Numbered from the stretch's first letter, positions 54,465 through 64,000 are shown. The stretch: DNA of 64,000 nucleotides from Tricholoma matsutake (GCA_026075535.2 AP026550.1:1302001-1366000), one strand, 5' to 3'. Numbers and translations: made by a program. The notes: generated by a model from the letters alone, not told the origin.

Positions 54465-55910
54465 TGCAGCTGAAGTGAGCCCTCATTGCACCCAGTACTG
54501 ACTGGGTACTGACCCCTAGTACTGACCCTACTGACCTGCCAAATTTCTATATTTGAATTGACTGACCCACTGACCCATTATCACCTGGGTTAGTCATTTG
54601 AGTTCTGGAAGGTCAGTAACAACACTGGTACTACTACTACTACCCCTATCAATATCAGTTTATCAGTCCACAGAGTTTGCTGGCAAACATTTACTTCTAG
54701 AGTACTGACCTTCAGTGCCAGTGAAGAAGATTCAAGTCTACACACCTTGGGTTTCCCCATGTACTGAATCATCTGAATTCTATGGACATGAATAAAAAAC
54801 TGAATGTGTTTCTAGCATTTTGATGGTCTTAAAATATCATCTCTAATTCCCATCGTTCTCACTCTTTGTGTAATAAGTAACTCCTTGGTTGGGTTTCCCC
54901 AAATGTACACATGTCACTCTAGTCTCCCATAGGTAGACCAAAAAACAGAATTCAAAACTTTTTTATATGAGAAGACATTGATGAATTCTTATGGTCTGCT
55001 ATTTTTTGCTAGTGGAACCATTGTGCACCAATTGTGCTTCTGAGTCCAAAATCTGTTGATGCATAAGACATGCCAATGGTGCTGCAGTATCCTGTGACCT
55101 GATCAACAGAGTCATGTTGCATCGCATATAAATCTTTAAGTGCCCTTACCAAATTCTCTGTGAGTTTCTATGGGTCCTGGAAGCTGGGGAAATTATGCTC
55201 TAGTCAATGGAAACATCATATCATCTGCCACTCCTGTCTGACCCACTAGTTATCCTGTTCATAGAGATTATTTCTATGCTACACCACCAGCAACTTCCCA
55301 ACATGTCTTCTAATATATACCCCATCATTTGCATCTGTCATACATGCATTACAACCTCCAACATCCAAATGCAGCCATGACGAGAACACTGACTCTGCCA
55401 CTCTATCTCCTCTTGCAGTTCCTGATGTCTCCCAGAAGAGAAGGAAGTATACTCAAGATACCCATACCACAGATGATAGAATATAGGTTGTTTTTGCTGC
55501 TATCAAAGAGGTGAATTGGAATCTTTCAGAATTTCTCCACTATGCTTTTCAGTACCGAGAGTATAAGGGCAACCTTAGAAGCCACTTAATTAATGGACTA
55601 CTAGCAAAGGGAAATCTGAAGGTCAAATTATGGTACATATTACAGGGAGTGGAGGTGCACCTAGCAAAGGGAAATCCAAAGAGAAAACTCTAAGGACCCC
55701 TTTGCCAATGCCCAGTATATGTGAAGATTGCAAAAATTAAATAATAGTCTAAAAATAGAAATAGGCAGAAATAGGCAGATCAAGGCTGCTGAATGACATC
55801 ATACCAAGGGGTAGATGTTGGAAGGGGTACTCTGCCTCTAAATATAAAACTGTCAACATGCACAAATGTGATAGAAAGGGAAATTAGTAATAAAATAAGG
55901 AAAAATCATA
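54465..55910 (+). repeat. Dispersed repeat family 2, copy 3 (longest)
   Basis: The left border array of GTACTGACCC words (54,475-54,720) includes the palindrome CCCAGTACTGACTGGG. The interior includes a frame with QKRRKYTQDTHTTDDRI (55,434-55,485) and VNWNLSEFLHYAFQYREYKG (55,510-55,570), then the core shared with copies 1 and 2 (55,560-55,900). From memory, a Trp...FL.Y.F segment like this opens large mushroom transposon-associated proteins of the DUF6589 type. That match is tentative. Confidence 0.45.
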
Positions 55911-56099
55911 GAAAATGAAGAATAGAAGGAAATGAAGTGAGGAAAAATATAGGACAAATGTAAAAAATAGGAGAAATACACAGGGCACCTGACCCCCTCA
56001 TCCCCCCTAGTCCCCTTACGGAGAGGAGGACAAAACCAGTATCCATTGCTCCAAAAGTCATGCAGCACATACATCCCTTTCTCAAGGGAAACAGTACTT

Positions 56100-56420
56100 A
56101 TACCCCAGCATCAATCATCCATGATTGGTTTTTGATGTACCATTTCAACCTCTAGAGCATTGGTAGGACACAGTACAATCATTGCAGGGTCTTTCTTAAA
56201 TTTGCAGATGGGCAGAGTTGCAGATTGTTGTTGATCGCAATGATGACTATGAGCACCATTAAGAAATATACTGTCTTCCCACTACCTGTACAATCAGGAT
56301 ATCAATCCCATCCAAGGTTTTGCAGACACCTGCAATCTGATCATTGTGGGGCTCAAATGGAAGACCATCTACGAGGATTTTTTGCACAAGCCGTCTCTGT
56401 TGATGCGAACGTGAAAAGGT
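56100..56420 (-). pseudogene. N-terminal relic of a RecQ-like DEAD-box helicase
   Basis: The minus strand from about 56,400 reads, across frame shifts: LPFEPHNDQIAGVCKTLDGIDILI (Q-motif region), a decayed GSG-K region followed by a hydrophobic stretch (motif I area), then DPAMIVLCPTNALEVEMV near 56,170, a recognisable helicase motif Ia. Such truncated RecQ-type helicases are common in mushroom repeat regions. No C-terminal half follows. Confidence 0.55.
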
Positions 56421-56787
56421 TTCGGTCGAGCTCATCCGAGTTCTATGCCGCCCTATCAGCGCGTCTATCAGCGATTAGATTGACGCGGTCGCGTTATTAA
56501 GTTCTGTTTGTACATTCACGTGATTGATGCCATCAACAATTACTTCACTACGGCGAGGAAATGCAGACTAGTGTCACTCAGTTCTAGCAGTTGAAATTTT
56601 GTTGATTAAGACCACGGTTTGGTGGTGAAGATGACTACAGAAAAAGGCGTATTGGTTTATCTGTTCGAATGTTTTTGTGTAGATATCTACTGACCTTCAG
56701 GTAAACCTATTTGGTGCCAGTAAAGAGATTCAAGTCGACTCGTCACGGCGCCTAAAGCGACGCCATTCCATCCCACTCGGTCACCTC
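56421..56787 (+). promoter_or_regulatory. Upstream region of the PEX39-like gene
   Basis: Composition changes here to CpG-containing sequence (GCGCGTCTATCAGCG, TTGACGCGGTCGCG). No TATA box is evident within 100 bp of the ATG. Confidence 0.3.
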
Positions 56788-57482
56788 ATGTCCACTGTGC
56801 CAGTGCCTATAATCTCACCCACCCCCATACAACTCTACGCCAACTACCCATTCGCCAAAGATGACACCTACCAAGTAAACCATCTCCATCTCTCCATCCA
56901 AATTCTAACCACCTGATATTAATATTCCCGCAAGCAAGGTCTCGCAGGCCTCATTGCAGGCGGCGCATTGGACGGTAACCCCCCTCCTGACGTGAAAGAT
57001 GAGATTTTGCGTAGAACAAGGGTTTTTTATTTTAATCGGTGAGTTACAGCTTTATTTTGTATTGGTGTTTGACCGACAATTATGCGCTCAGCGTAATGGG
57101 ACATTCGATATCGATGAATGAGGTTCGGGAATACGAGTTATCATCCCAGGCAGATGCGATAATACCTACTACGACGACGGACGATTCCGTACCGCCCGCA
57201 GCCTCGTCACTCCCTAAACAGGATGACGACGAAAACGAATCCGGTGTTCTCACGTTCGCAGAACTACAGGCGCTGATTGAAAGTGGAAAGGAAGATCTTA
57301 TTCCGAATAACAAGATCATCCCAGACGCGTTGAATGCAAGGCTATCATTTTGTGTATAATTTTTCTCAACGTGTTGATTTCGTGTTTTTTTTTTTGTTTT
57401 AATACAGGAAGCACCTCCTAGTCAGTCTACGGCACCACCAAGAAAAAAGCCTTGGGAGCTTGCTGTAGGTGTCGAAGAGTAG
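56788..57482 (+). CDS. PEX39: KPWE-motif peroxin, PEX39-like, 169 aa
   Basis: Four exons: 56,788-56,874, 56,935-57,038, 57,092-57,335 and 57,408-57,482. The third intron has a GC donor (AAT|GCAAGG) and splices exactly to EAPPSQ. The protein begins MSTVPVPIISPTPIQLYANY. It has QGLAGLIAGGALDG and a disordered acidic middle. It ends LTFAELQALIESGKEDLIP...IIPDALNEAPPSQS and RKKPWE near the C-terminus. The 'TF.EL..LI..G....I..IPD' block plus KPWE is the signature of the small fungal/animal family (yeast Pex39, human C6ORF226) that assists Pex7-dependent PTS2 import into peroxisomes. No stops or shifts. It is convergent with BUB3. Confidence 0.6.
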
Positions 57483-57577
57483 CAGTTTGCAACCACCTCT
57501 GTAACCCGCCAACCAACCATAAATAGGTTTTTATCAACCACCGACACCTGACCGACATCACCAACGTTAATCAAGTT

Positions 57578-59011
57578 TCAAGCACCCGTCCATCCCTTCG
57601 GCTAACACCCAACCCAAACCCATCAGTACCAACAAAAAAGCGAAAAACACAAACACACCTTGACCTCATCCCCAAGTTTCCTAATCGCCACGGCCGGTCT
57701 TTCCGCCGTCTTCAGCCCAGCCTCACCCTCATCCCACGCATAGCTCACCGCAACAGCCAACTTTGTCCCATCACAGTTGAACGCCAGAGACGATACGGGT
57801 CCGGCGTATTTCGGGTACTGCCGCAAGCGTTTTTTCACTTTGTGGTCCCAGATGGAGACAGTGGCGTCTGAGCCTGCGGAGGCGAATGTGGAGTAGCTGG
57901 ATGGTAGAGGTAGTAGTAGTGGTGGTTTATGTTAGTATCTAGGGGATGGGGGAAAAGAAAAGAGAAAAGAATTACCGTGGGTGGAAAGCTAGAGCGTTTA
58001 CGGGCCATACGTGGTCTACGTCGTCGATAGTCTGTCGATGACACTTGAACGCGTATTTTTTCTCTTGGATAGCCGGGGAGGGGTCGAAATACTCCACTGC
58101 TATCCTACCCTCCACCGAAGCCGTAGCATATCCTAACAAACAAAAAAACCATATCAGTACCTCCAAACGAGCACAAAAAACAAAAGCGAGAGTATAAAAC
58201 ACCCACCCTCGCCATCAGGCATACACGCCAACGAGCGCGTCATATACTTGAGACTACTCTCGCGCTGCTGCGTGGGGGAGTCCATCTTCCGTATATCGTA
58301 GATATGGAAGAGACGACTGGCCATCGCCACGACGAGGGTATGGTTCACTAGGTCGAGCTGGTATATCCGCTCCGGTGTATCGTGCGAGGATTGTTGGGCT
58401 GAGGCGGCGCGTGGGTCCCAGAAGCGGAGCGTGCGGTCCCAGGAACCGGTTATTAGGATGTCTGTGGATGGGGTGGAATGAGAGAGACGGGATGGGTGGG
58501 TGGAAGGGTACGCGTACTGGATTGTTGTGAAAATGTCATACTTGATATACTATCGTTATGCGATCCGAGAAGACGTGGACTCTCCGATCCGAGGTCTAGC
58601 CTATGCCAAGTATCGTGTTAACAGAACGCGTAAAAGACAGATAAAATGGGCGAACGAACACTCTGACGGTCGTATCTAATCCCCCACTATACCCATGTGT
58701 ACCGTTCGAGTTGAAGCAACATGCCAAGACGGCTGCTCTGTGGTCGAATTTCGCTATTTGCTCGGACTCGTTACCTATTTGGTATAATCGGACTGACTGC
58801 GGGTTGCTAGTTGTTAGTTTTGGTTGGTTAAGAGTGCGGTGGGATGGCGTACGGTGTCCCATGAAGATACGAGGAGATGATCTGGGTTTGTGGGTGAGTA
58901 CCGAACGGATGAGATGCTGTCGAAGGGCGGGGATGAGATGAAAATCTGGTCGTCTGGCTGAAGTGAGTATGGAATTGAACGAAGAGGAGACTTGGATACT
59001 GTACCAGACAT
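57578..59011 (-). CDS. BUB3: Mitotic checkpoint protein BUB3, WD40 repeat, 350 aa
   Basis: Seven exons (59,011-58,853; 58,796-58,660; 58,600-58,518; 58,461-58,207; 58,132-57,976; 57,896-57,659; 57,601-57,578) join through 56-79-bp GT-AG introns into 350 residues starting [12 protein letters not shown]40 blades: [66 protein letters not shown] (the BUB3-diagnostic loop), NALAFHP and [13 protein letters not shown]. The C-terminus is VKPKGWTGA. BUB3 anchors BUB1 and Mad3/BubR1 at kinetochores and supports the spindle checkpoint. Length is normal for the family. An in-frame ATG 24 bases upstream (59,035) was not chosen because MSGT matches the family start better. A transposon end lies 212 bp upstream. 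Confidence 0.9.
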
Positions 59012-59222
59012 AGTTGTAAAAAAGTTGTTACCCACGAACTAGGAAGGTTGTTTCGGGATCACTGAGTCTAGTAAGCTACTTATTCAATTTATATACGAGT
59101 CTAGTCCTGGGTCTACATTCGTTTTAAACCGAGTCAATGATGTCCCATTCGTACTTCCAACGGCGGCGTCGCGAGCCATGAAAGGACCACCGCCATTCTA
59201 GTCTGTCTTTACGTGCGAGGAC

Positions 59223-59255
59223 ATCTGGGTATTGGAAATTCCCAATCAGTCCCGT
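59223..59255 (+). repeat. KDZ element terminal inverted repeat, left
   Basis: ATCTGGGTATTGGAAATTCC, then CAATCAGTCCCGTCC, pairs with 63,675-63,705 with two or three mismatches. Confidence 0.85.
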
Positions 59256-59352
59256 CCGCCGCGCCCGCCCGGTCCCTCCCGATCAGTCCCGATCAGTTCC
59301 ATGAGTAGATAGGACGTCGATAGAGTGTCTGTAGACTTGACTACACCTAGCA

Positions 59353-61404
59353 ATGTCCTCTCTAAGGCTGCAGGATGCAGTCCTCCTCACTGATCAGCAT
59401 CCTGAGCTCTCCTTTGGTCAAGTACAACAGTTCATATGCCTAGCTTCAAGATTGAAGGATGATATTCTTCTCGCACAGCCGTCATCTGTACTAGCACTTG
59501 ATCCTCCGGATGTACTCCCACCAACAATATCCACTTTCTTGAAAAATAGCTGCAGCATTTCTGCGGCTTGTGTTGAGGCCTGTTGGGACACACTGAAACT
59601 AACGATCTGGCATGATGCACAGAGCCTTGAGGACAGCCTCATACGTGATTTTGCAGTGCATGGTCATTCTCTTGGACTTTGTACGTAGTACATGTTTCAC
59701 AGTAACCAGGTTTTCTTCTTCATTGTGCTGTTATTTGCCAGATGCCTGTACTCTGTATCCCCTTCAACATACCTGTACCAACACAAGCTGTTCGCGTAGC
59801 AGAACTGGGAAGTTGCTGAAGAAGGAAGAGCAGCGGCAGGCTGTGTTATACACAATGGACAAGGGGGCACTCCCTGTCCGCTCTATTCATCTCTATTGCA
59901 ATGGTAAGTCTTGACTCAACCAACTTTGCATCAGACTCCAAGTCATCCTACCATTTCCCTCCATAGAATGCCAAACGAACTACCACCACAACTTCCATGT
60001 CAAAGATGGCATTCATACCTACTATGATGGAATCCCTGCGATCATTCAGGTGGGTGAACATCAGTTTGCTGAGAAACGGCTTGTCCAGCTCTGGATCATG
60101 CTTATGTTGGTTTCATGGCAAGTGTTCATCCTATGCAACCTATGTTCTACATCTTAATGCATCCTGCAGGACCTCAGCTACCAATTGTGCATGCTTATAC
60201 AATCTCTCTCTGACACAGTTCCACCTGGTGATTGGGCATTTGGGTTTTCGGTCACTACAGAACAGGTCTGGGATGCTTTCGTGATTCTAGCACTGTTGGA
60301 AGACCATCAGAGTCGGTCAAAGACACTTGCAGTGCCACATACAGGTGCCCAAAAGGATCGTTTTACTGATGCACTGCATGCTCGGAATCTCTGCTTCCGT
60401 CTTCATGGGCAACCTGAGCTGCGGCATTGCTGCAAAAAGTGTCTATGTGTTTACCAGGATGGGAAAAAAGTCTGGGTCGTAGTTATTGATGGAGTAACTG
60501 TTGGCTGTCCATGCTGCGCAGTGCATAACTGCAAGATCCCACTTGAGAGCAATCGGCATCGCTACTGCCCCTGAGATGCACACCGCAATACAATTTGTGT
60601 GGTAGTTGGCTGTGATTCTCCGATCATGACTGACAGCCGCATGTGTTCTGAACCTGCACATCAAGAGGTCGAGCGGGTTCATCGGGAAAGAGGGCAGGCT
60701 AGGTTTCAGCTCAAGGAATGCCTTCAGCGTGCGCTTGTGGCTCATCCGAATGATGTGATCGCTGAAGAGGGTACAGATGTCGCTGATGTGGATGATGAGG
60801 TGGAGGATTTTGAGATTGGTGGCTCTGAACAGAGTGCAAAGAAGGAACAGATCCGGGCACAGTTAGGTCGGAGACGCACACATAATGAGCAAATCATTGT
60901 GGCACCTTGTGGGATGATTATCGCTCAGGAAACCTTTTATGGGGCAGAGGGTGTTGGGAGTGTAATCGTAAGCAAGATCGTTAGCATCATCATAGACTTT
61001 CTCACTCACCTGGGAACAGGAGATGATCAAGCGTACATTCCATGAGGACATGAAGCCTGACCATATCTTCTTTGACAACATTGGGCTTACTGTCGATGTC
61101 TTCCACTTCAAGTCAAAACACTCGGAGACGGATATATTTTGCCAGGAGAACTGCAACCCTGCTGCATACCCTGAGCTCATCTCTGAAAGACAACAAGGGG
61201 TGGTATTTCAATTCATCTATTGCCGAGCAGACCAATGTTTGGCTTGGAAGCTACCATGCAATTTGTTGGGAGATGTTGGTTGATAAGTATAACTTCTTTT
61301 TAGATGAAATGATTTTGCGCAGAAACCGCATGACACAAGAGAAGCTCACAATGCAAGGTCAATCACCCTTCAATTGGCTCTACCCTCATGATAGCACACA
61401 CTAG
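59353..61404 (+). pseudogene. KDZ-associated cysteine-cluster protein (CxC5/CxC6-like)
   Basis: Exons recovered: 59,353-59,680, 59,742-59,903, 59,967-60,117 (GC-AG intron to 60,170), 60,170-60,967 and 61,020-61,404. Key features: LTDQHPELSFGQVQQFI (N-terminus); CTNTSCSRS plus CNECQTNY (first cysteine cluster); DGIPAIIQVGEHQF; CCKKCLCVYQDG...CPCCAVHNC.IPL...RHRYC (second cluster, 60,428-60,570); VVVGCDSP...C; FYGAEGVGSV; DHIFFDN; DVFHFKSKHSETDIFC; NSSIAEQTNVWLGSYH. From memory this matches the CxC5-CxC6 family linked to KDZ transposases. Frameshifts near 60,225 and 61,190, a TGA near 60,572 and an apparent deletion after FFDN (61,080) disable it. Confidence 0.75.
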
Positions 61405-61517
61405 TTTTATAAATCTAGTACATTATTCTGCGGTACAACAAAGCAAGTCCAATAAAAAAATTCTACTGAGTACACTATTCTACAGTACAACAAAATGAGT
61501 GCAAAAAAAAAAAGAAA

Positions 61518-63352
61518 CTACCGACAAAATGCAGTAAAAATGTAGTAAAACTGGTTGGGGACCCTCTTCTTCTTCTGCTTCTTGTCCACCAATTCCACAG
61601 CCTTAGCATGGCTACACTTGAGGAATGTTGTCCACAGTCCAGCAGAGGTATGGCCAGCACGCAAGGCTGCATCTCGAGAGGCAGCCGATGCATTATCCCA
61701 ATTTCGACGGTGATTGTAGAAAGTCATGCTCCGGAATGGAACCTTGAAACACTTGAAGAATGCCTTCTCTACACTCCTTCATTCACGACATGCCTCATCA
61801 CACTTCTCAAAACCCCGTACAATATCCACCACATAGAACGCTGCTGGCCAAGCAGGTGGGCTGTCATCAGAGCTCTCTTCAGTCTCATTGGGAGATGAGC
61901 GAGGGGTAGACAGTGACAGCGATGGTGACGAGGAGGAACGTGCGCGTTTTTTCTTTGTTGGAACAGGCATCACATCATCCATAGGAGCGAGAGCATTATC
62001 CTCTGCATCAGACATCGTGAGATCAATGAAGGTTGGCTCTACCTTGATGACATGACGTGGTGAACTGGCCATCCGATGAGAGGTCGGATCACTGTCAGAG
62101 GCCACAAAACCGAGTGCAAAATCGGACGGCTCTGCCTTGAATCGTCGAGGTAGGGTAAGTGGCCATGGGGTTATCTTTGAGCTAGCCTGAGACTGATCCT
62201 CCTCGTCATCAGAGCTCAAGATGTTGTGAGCCTTCGAGACCTTCTTCTCCTTCAATGTTCGTTGAACATAAGCACACTCATGGGAAATGTTCTTAAAGAA
62301 GTGGGGTGCAGACTCCTGGCTTGCTGAGAGAAGATGGTCGAAGTCCCGGCAGTTATCGACATCATACCCTTTGAGAAATATGTGCTTGCTGGCCTTGAGG
62401 GTGACAATGTGGCCCACCAGGACCTGAGTCCAGGTGTGTATAGAGGGGTTATACCTCTTGAACCATGCCTGTTGCTCACCCAGAAGCATAAGATCTGTAT
62501 CGTAGAGAATGGCTGGAGTCAGTGGGAACAGCGGCCATTTGAAACCACCCTGGACTTCGAACACAGTAGCCTCAACATCCTCCTATTGAAAACATGTCAT
62601 TAGTAAAGGTCGGGCATAAACAAGAGACGAGGGACCTTTGGCCATGCATATATTATGACGTGGTTCTTTGCCTTCTCAATGTTTGCGAGGCGCTCTGCAT
62701 CCACTGCTCGCTGTTGTTCCTCCAGTGCATGCTTATCAGCATACTGCTGCATGAAAGCAGCGGTCATCTGTGATGCATATTGTGGGTCTGCAAACAGGTC
62801 CATTGCAGTTGATGTGCTCGTGAGGGCGGTAGCTGGTGGCGGCAGCGAGGAGGATGGCGATGACAGGTCAAAGGGTGACACTGCTGCTCACTGCTTTCCT
62901 GACAAGGTAGCCATGTTTTGTACCATGTGTGTTTTTGTTCCCTGACAGCCTCCAGCTTCCACGCAATGCTGGTGGCACATCTTGCAAGCACACGCAGCAT
63001 GGAGTTGTGTGGTGTTACAATGCACTTTCCCAGGTTTAGAGCAAGTTGGTTCAGCAGTGCATAGGGCATTCGAGAGGTTCTGAGTTGCTAAAGGGCCTGC
63101 CATTGGTTGTGCTGAAGGCGGGGCAGAAAGAGTGGGCGAGGACACTGGGGAGGATGAGGGAAATTGTGACGAGGGAGGGGATAGTGTTGGATCAATCCAT
63201 GCAAAGAAGTCACAGCGGGTGTCGTTGGCATGCTTCTTGTAGCAGTTGGTGAAGGCCCTGCCAGCATTACCATTCTTGTCACTCTTGCAGATTTTCACAA
63301 CGAGCAACCGCTGACAGGTGTTGCAGTTGAAGACAGGCGGTACCTGACTCAT
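61518..63352 (-). pseudogene. GRF-type zinc-finger protein of the KDZ element, two in-frame TGAs
   Basis: Exon 1 63,352-62,636 and exon 2 62,582-61,518 join across a 53-bp intron in phase 0. This gives about 593 codons interrupted only by TGA at 62,888 (GKQ.AAVSP) and 61,779 (CRE.RSVEK). The N-terminus is a GRF zinc finger: CNTCQ...KICKSDKNGNAGRAFTNC...TRCDFFAWID. A His/Cys cluster follows (CACKMCHQHC, 62,985). The middle has a helical EEQQRAVDAERLANIEKAK. The C-terminal part has acidic, SUMO-interaction-like segments (IDLTMSDAED, LSSDDEEDQ) and a KKKRARSSSS basic patch. The product is probably a nucleic-acid-binding partner of the transposase. Role inferred. Confidence 0.7.
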
Positions 63353-63674
63353 GAGGGAAATGTACCTGTGGAAAGAGTAGCTAGTACATAGCGTCAGTGA
63401 TCATTATCATCTGCACAAAAAAGATACTCGTACCAGTTAGTATTATCATTGCTATTAGAGGATTGTGTTCTTCGTTAGATTATGCAGTTAAAGCCGAGAA
63501 ACAACAACTCACAGTAGTAGGTATAGCTGTACATACTTGTGTGTTAAGCGGGGAGCAGATGGAGGTTGCGCAAGACGAGAGGACAGACAATATTGGGAGA
63601 TGCGCGTCGCACTCGAGATTGGTTTGAACTCAGTGTGATTTGACGTAATCTCTGCGGGATGGGACAGGATGGGT

Positions 63675-63705
63675 GGGACTGATCGGGACTTTCCAATACC
63701 CAGAT
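63675..63705 (-). repeat. KDZ element terminal inverted repeat, right
   Basis: The complement reads ATCTGGGTATTGGAAAGTCC, then CGATCAGTCCC, matching the left end. Confidence 0.85.
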
Positions 63706-64000
63706 TTTCTGTTACATGTGGGGTCAAAACCATTGATGGAACATTTGGTAGCTCACATGATAAAAATATATGGCCAACTGGATGTGACGCACCTGTTAAT
63801 TGATGCATCACCTGAATTTGATCCATGTTTTGGCTGCTACTATACATCTTATAATCCCTATTTATCACATCCACTCCTTTTCCTACATGTCATGGATAGT
63901 TTTAATCTGCTCATTGAGTCAAACCAACCTAATCCAGAACCTAAAAATGGTCCAGTTTATAATACACCAGAAGGCTGTGTGGTTGTTTGGAAGATCCTTG
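63706..64000. other. No gene recognised
   Basis: Sequence beyond the KDZ element is AT-rich. Plus-strand frames near 63,930-63,998 (NTPEGCVVVWKIL) look protein-like but are too short to assign. Confidence 0.35.

Larger units (their letters stand above)
59223..63705. mobile_element. KDZ-type DNA transposon, 4.48 kb, two convergent genes
   Basis: Terminal inverted repeats of about 31 bp (ATCTGGGTATTGGAAA, then TCCC and ATCAGTCCC) enclose a plus-strand cysteine-cluster gene (59,353-61,404) and a minus-strand GRF zinc-finger gene (63,352-61,518). The 3' ends face each other 113 bp apart. No convincing target duplication was found. KDZ (Kyakuja-Dileera-Zisupton) elements are expanded in mushrooms. 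Both genes carry disabling changes, so this copy is dead. Confidence 0.75.

Noticed and set aside
56225..56500. Plus-strand ORF of 91 codons
   Set aside because: It is the antisense shadow of the helicase relic, which shows recognisable motifs on the minus strand.
21122..62890. TGA read as arginine or another amino acid (stop recoding)
   Set aside because: BUB3 and other genes use TGA as a genuine terminator, and the affected genes also carry frameshifts, TAG stops and deletions. C-to-T decay explains the pattern more simply.

Overview
The window looks like a basidiomycete (mushroom-type Agaricomycete) chromosome. Protein genes carry many 50-80 bp GT-AG introns, and two introns appear to be GC-AG. 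The mobile elements are of fungal types: Ty3/Gypsy chromoviruses, Tad-like LINEs and a KDZ-type DNA transposon. The only clearly recognisable housekeeping genes lie at the right: a KPWE-motif peroxin (PEX39-like, 56.8-57.5 kb) and BUB3 (57.6-59.0 kb), convergent and 95 bp apart. About the first 56.4 kb is a CpG-poor graveyard of nested transposons. The change in base composition near 56.4 kb is abrupt.

Layout. 0.3-1.4 kb: an apparently intact three-exon gene of unknown function. 1.6-11 kb: repeat-rich DNA with decayed coding relics, including one uncharacterised ORF at 7.7-8.5 kb and a TA-flanked fold-back element at 9.6-10.0 kb. 11.9-14.5 kb: the 3' half of a minus-strand Gypsy element (Gypsy-0). 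14,496-36,940: a 22.4-kb block bounded by related inverted ends and a 9-bp duplication, which splits Gypsy-0. It contains a LINE (15.1-20.4 kb, itself split by repeat element B), a plus-strand Gypsy (Gypsy-1, 20.4-27.7 kb), repeat element C (27.8-29.0 kb) and three decayed genes (29-36 kb). 36.9-39.0 kb: the 5' half of Gypsy-0. 39.0-46.75 kb: a complete minus-strand Gypsy with both LTRs (Gypsy-2), inserted 8 bp upstream of the Gypsy-0 gag start. 47.3-50.8 kb: a second, Tad-like LINE. 51.7-53.5 kb: repeat element D. 54-56.4 kb: further relics. 59,223-63,705: a KDZ-type DNA transposon with matching terminal inverted repeats, carrying a cysteine-cluster protein and a convergent GRF zinc-finger protein.

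The most unusual material is a dispersed element family (copies A-D) with no convincing protein. Three copies have a GGGC-stem hairpin directly followed by an intron-like module. All four carry an array of 50-bp units that fold around a GAGCAACTGCTC-like apex. Copy B has tRNA-like Pol III boxes pointing outward at both ends. Each copy ends in its own short palindromic oligomer array. Gypsy-1 and Gypsy-2 share two non-standard expression features: a GGGTTTT slippery heptamer abutting the gag stop, and an extra zinc-knuckle ORF whose start codon overlaps the pol stop. Most premature stops in the mobile genes are TGA, often where a homologous copy has arginine. This is the pattern expected from C-to-T decay of CGA codons at methylated CpG.
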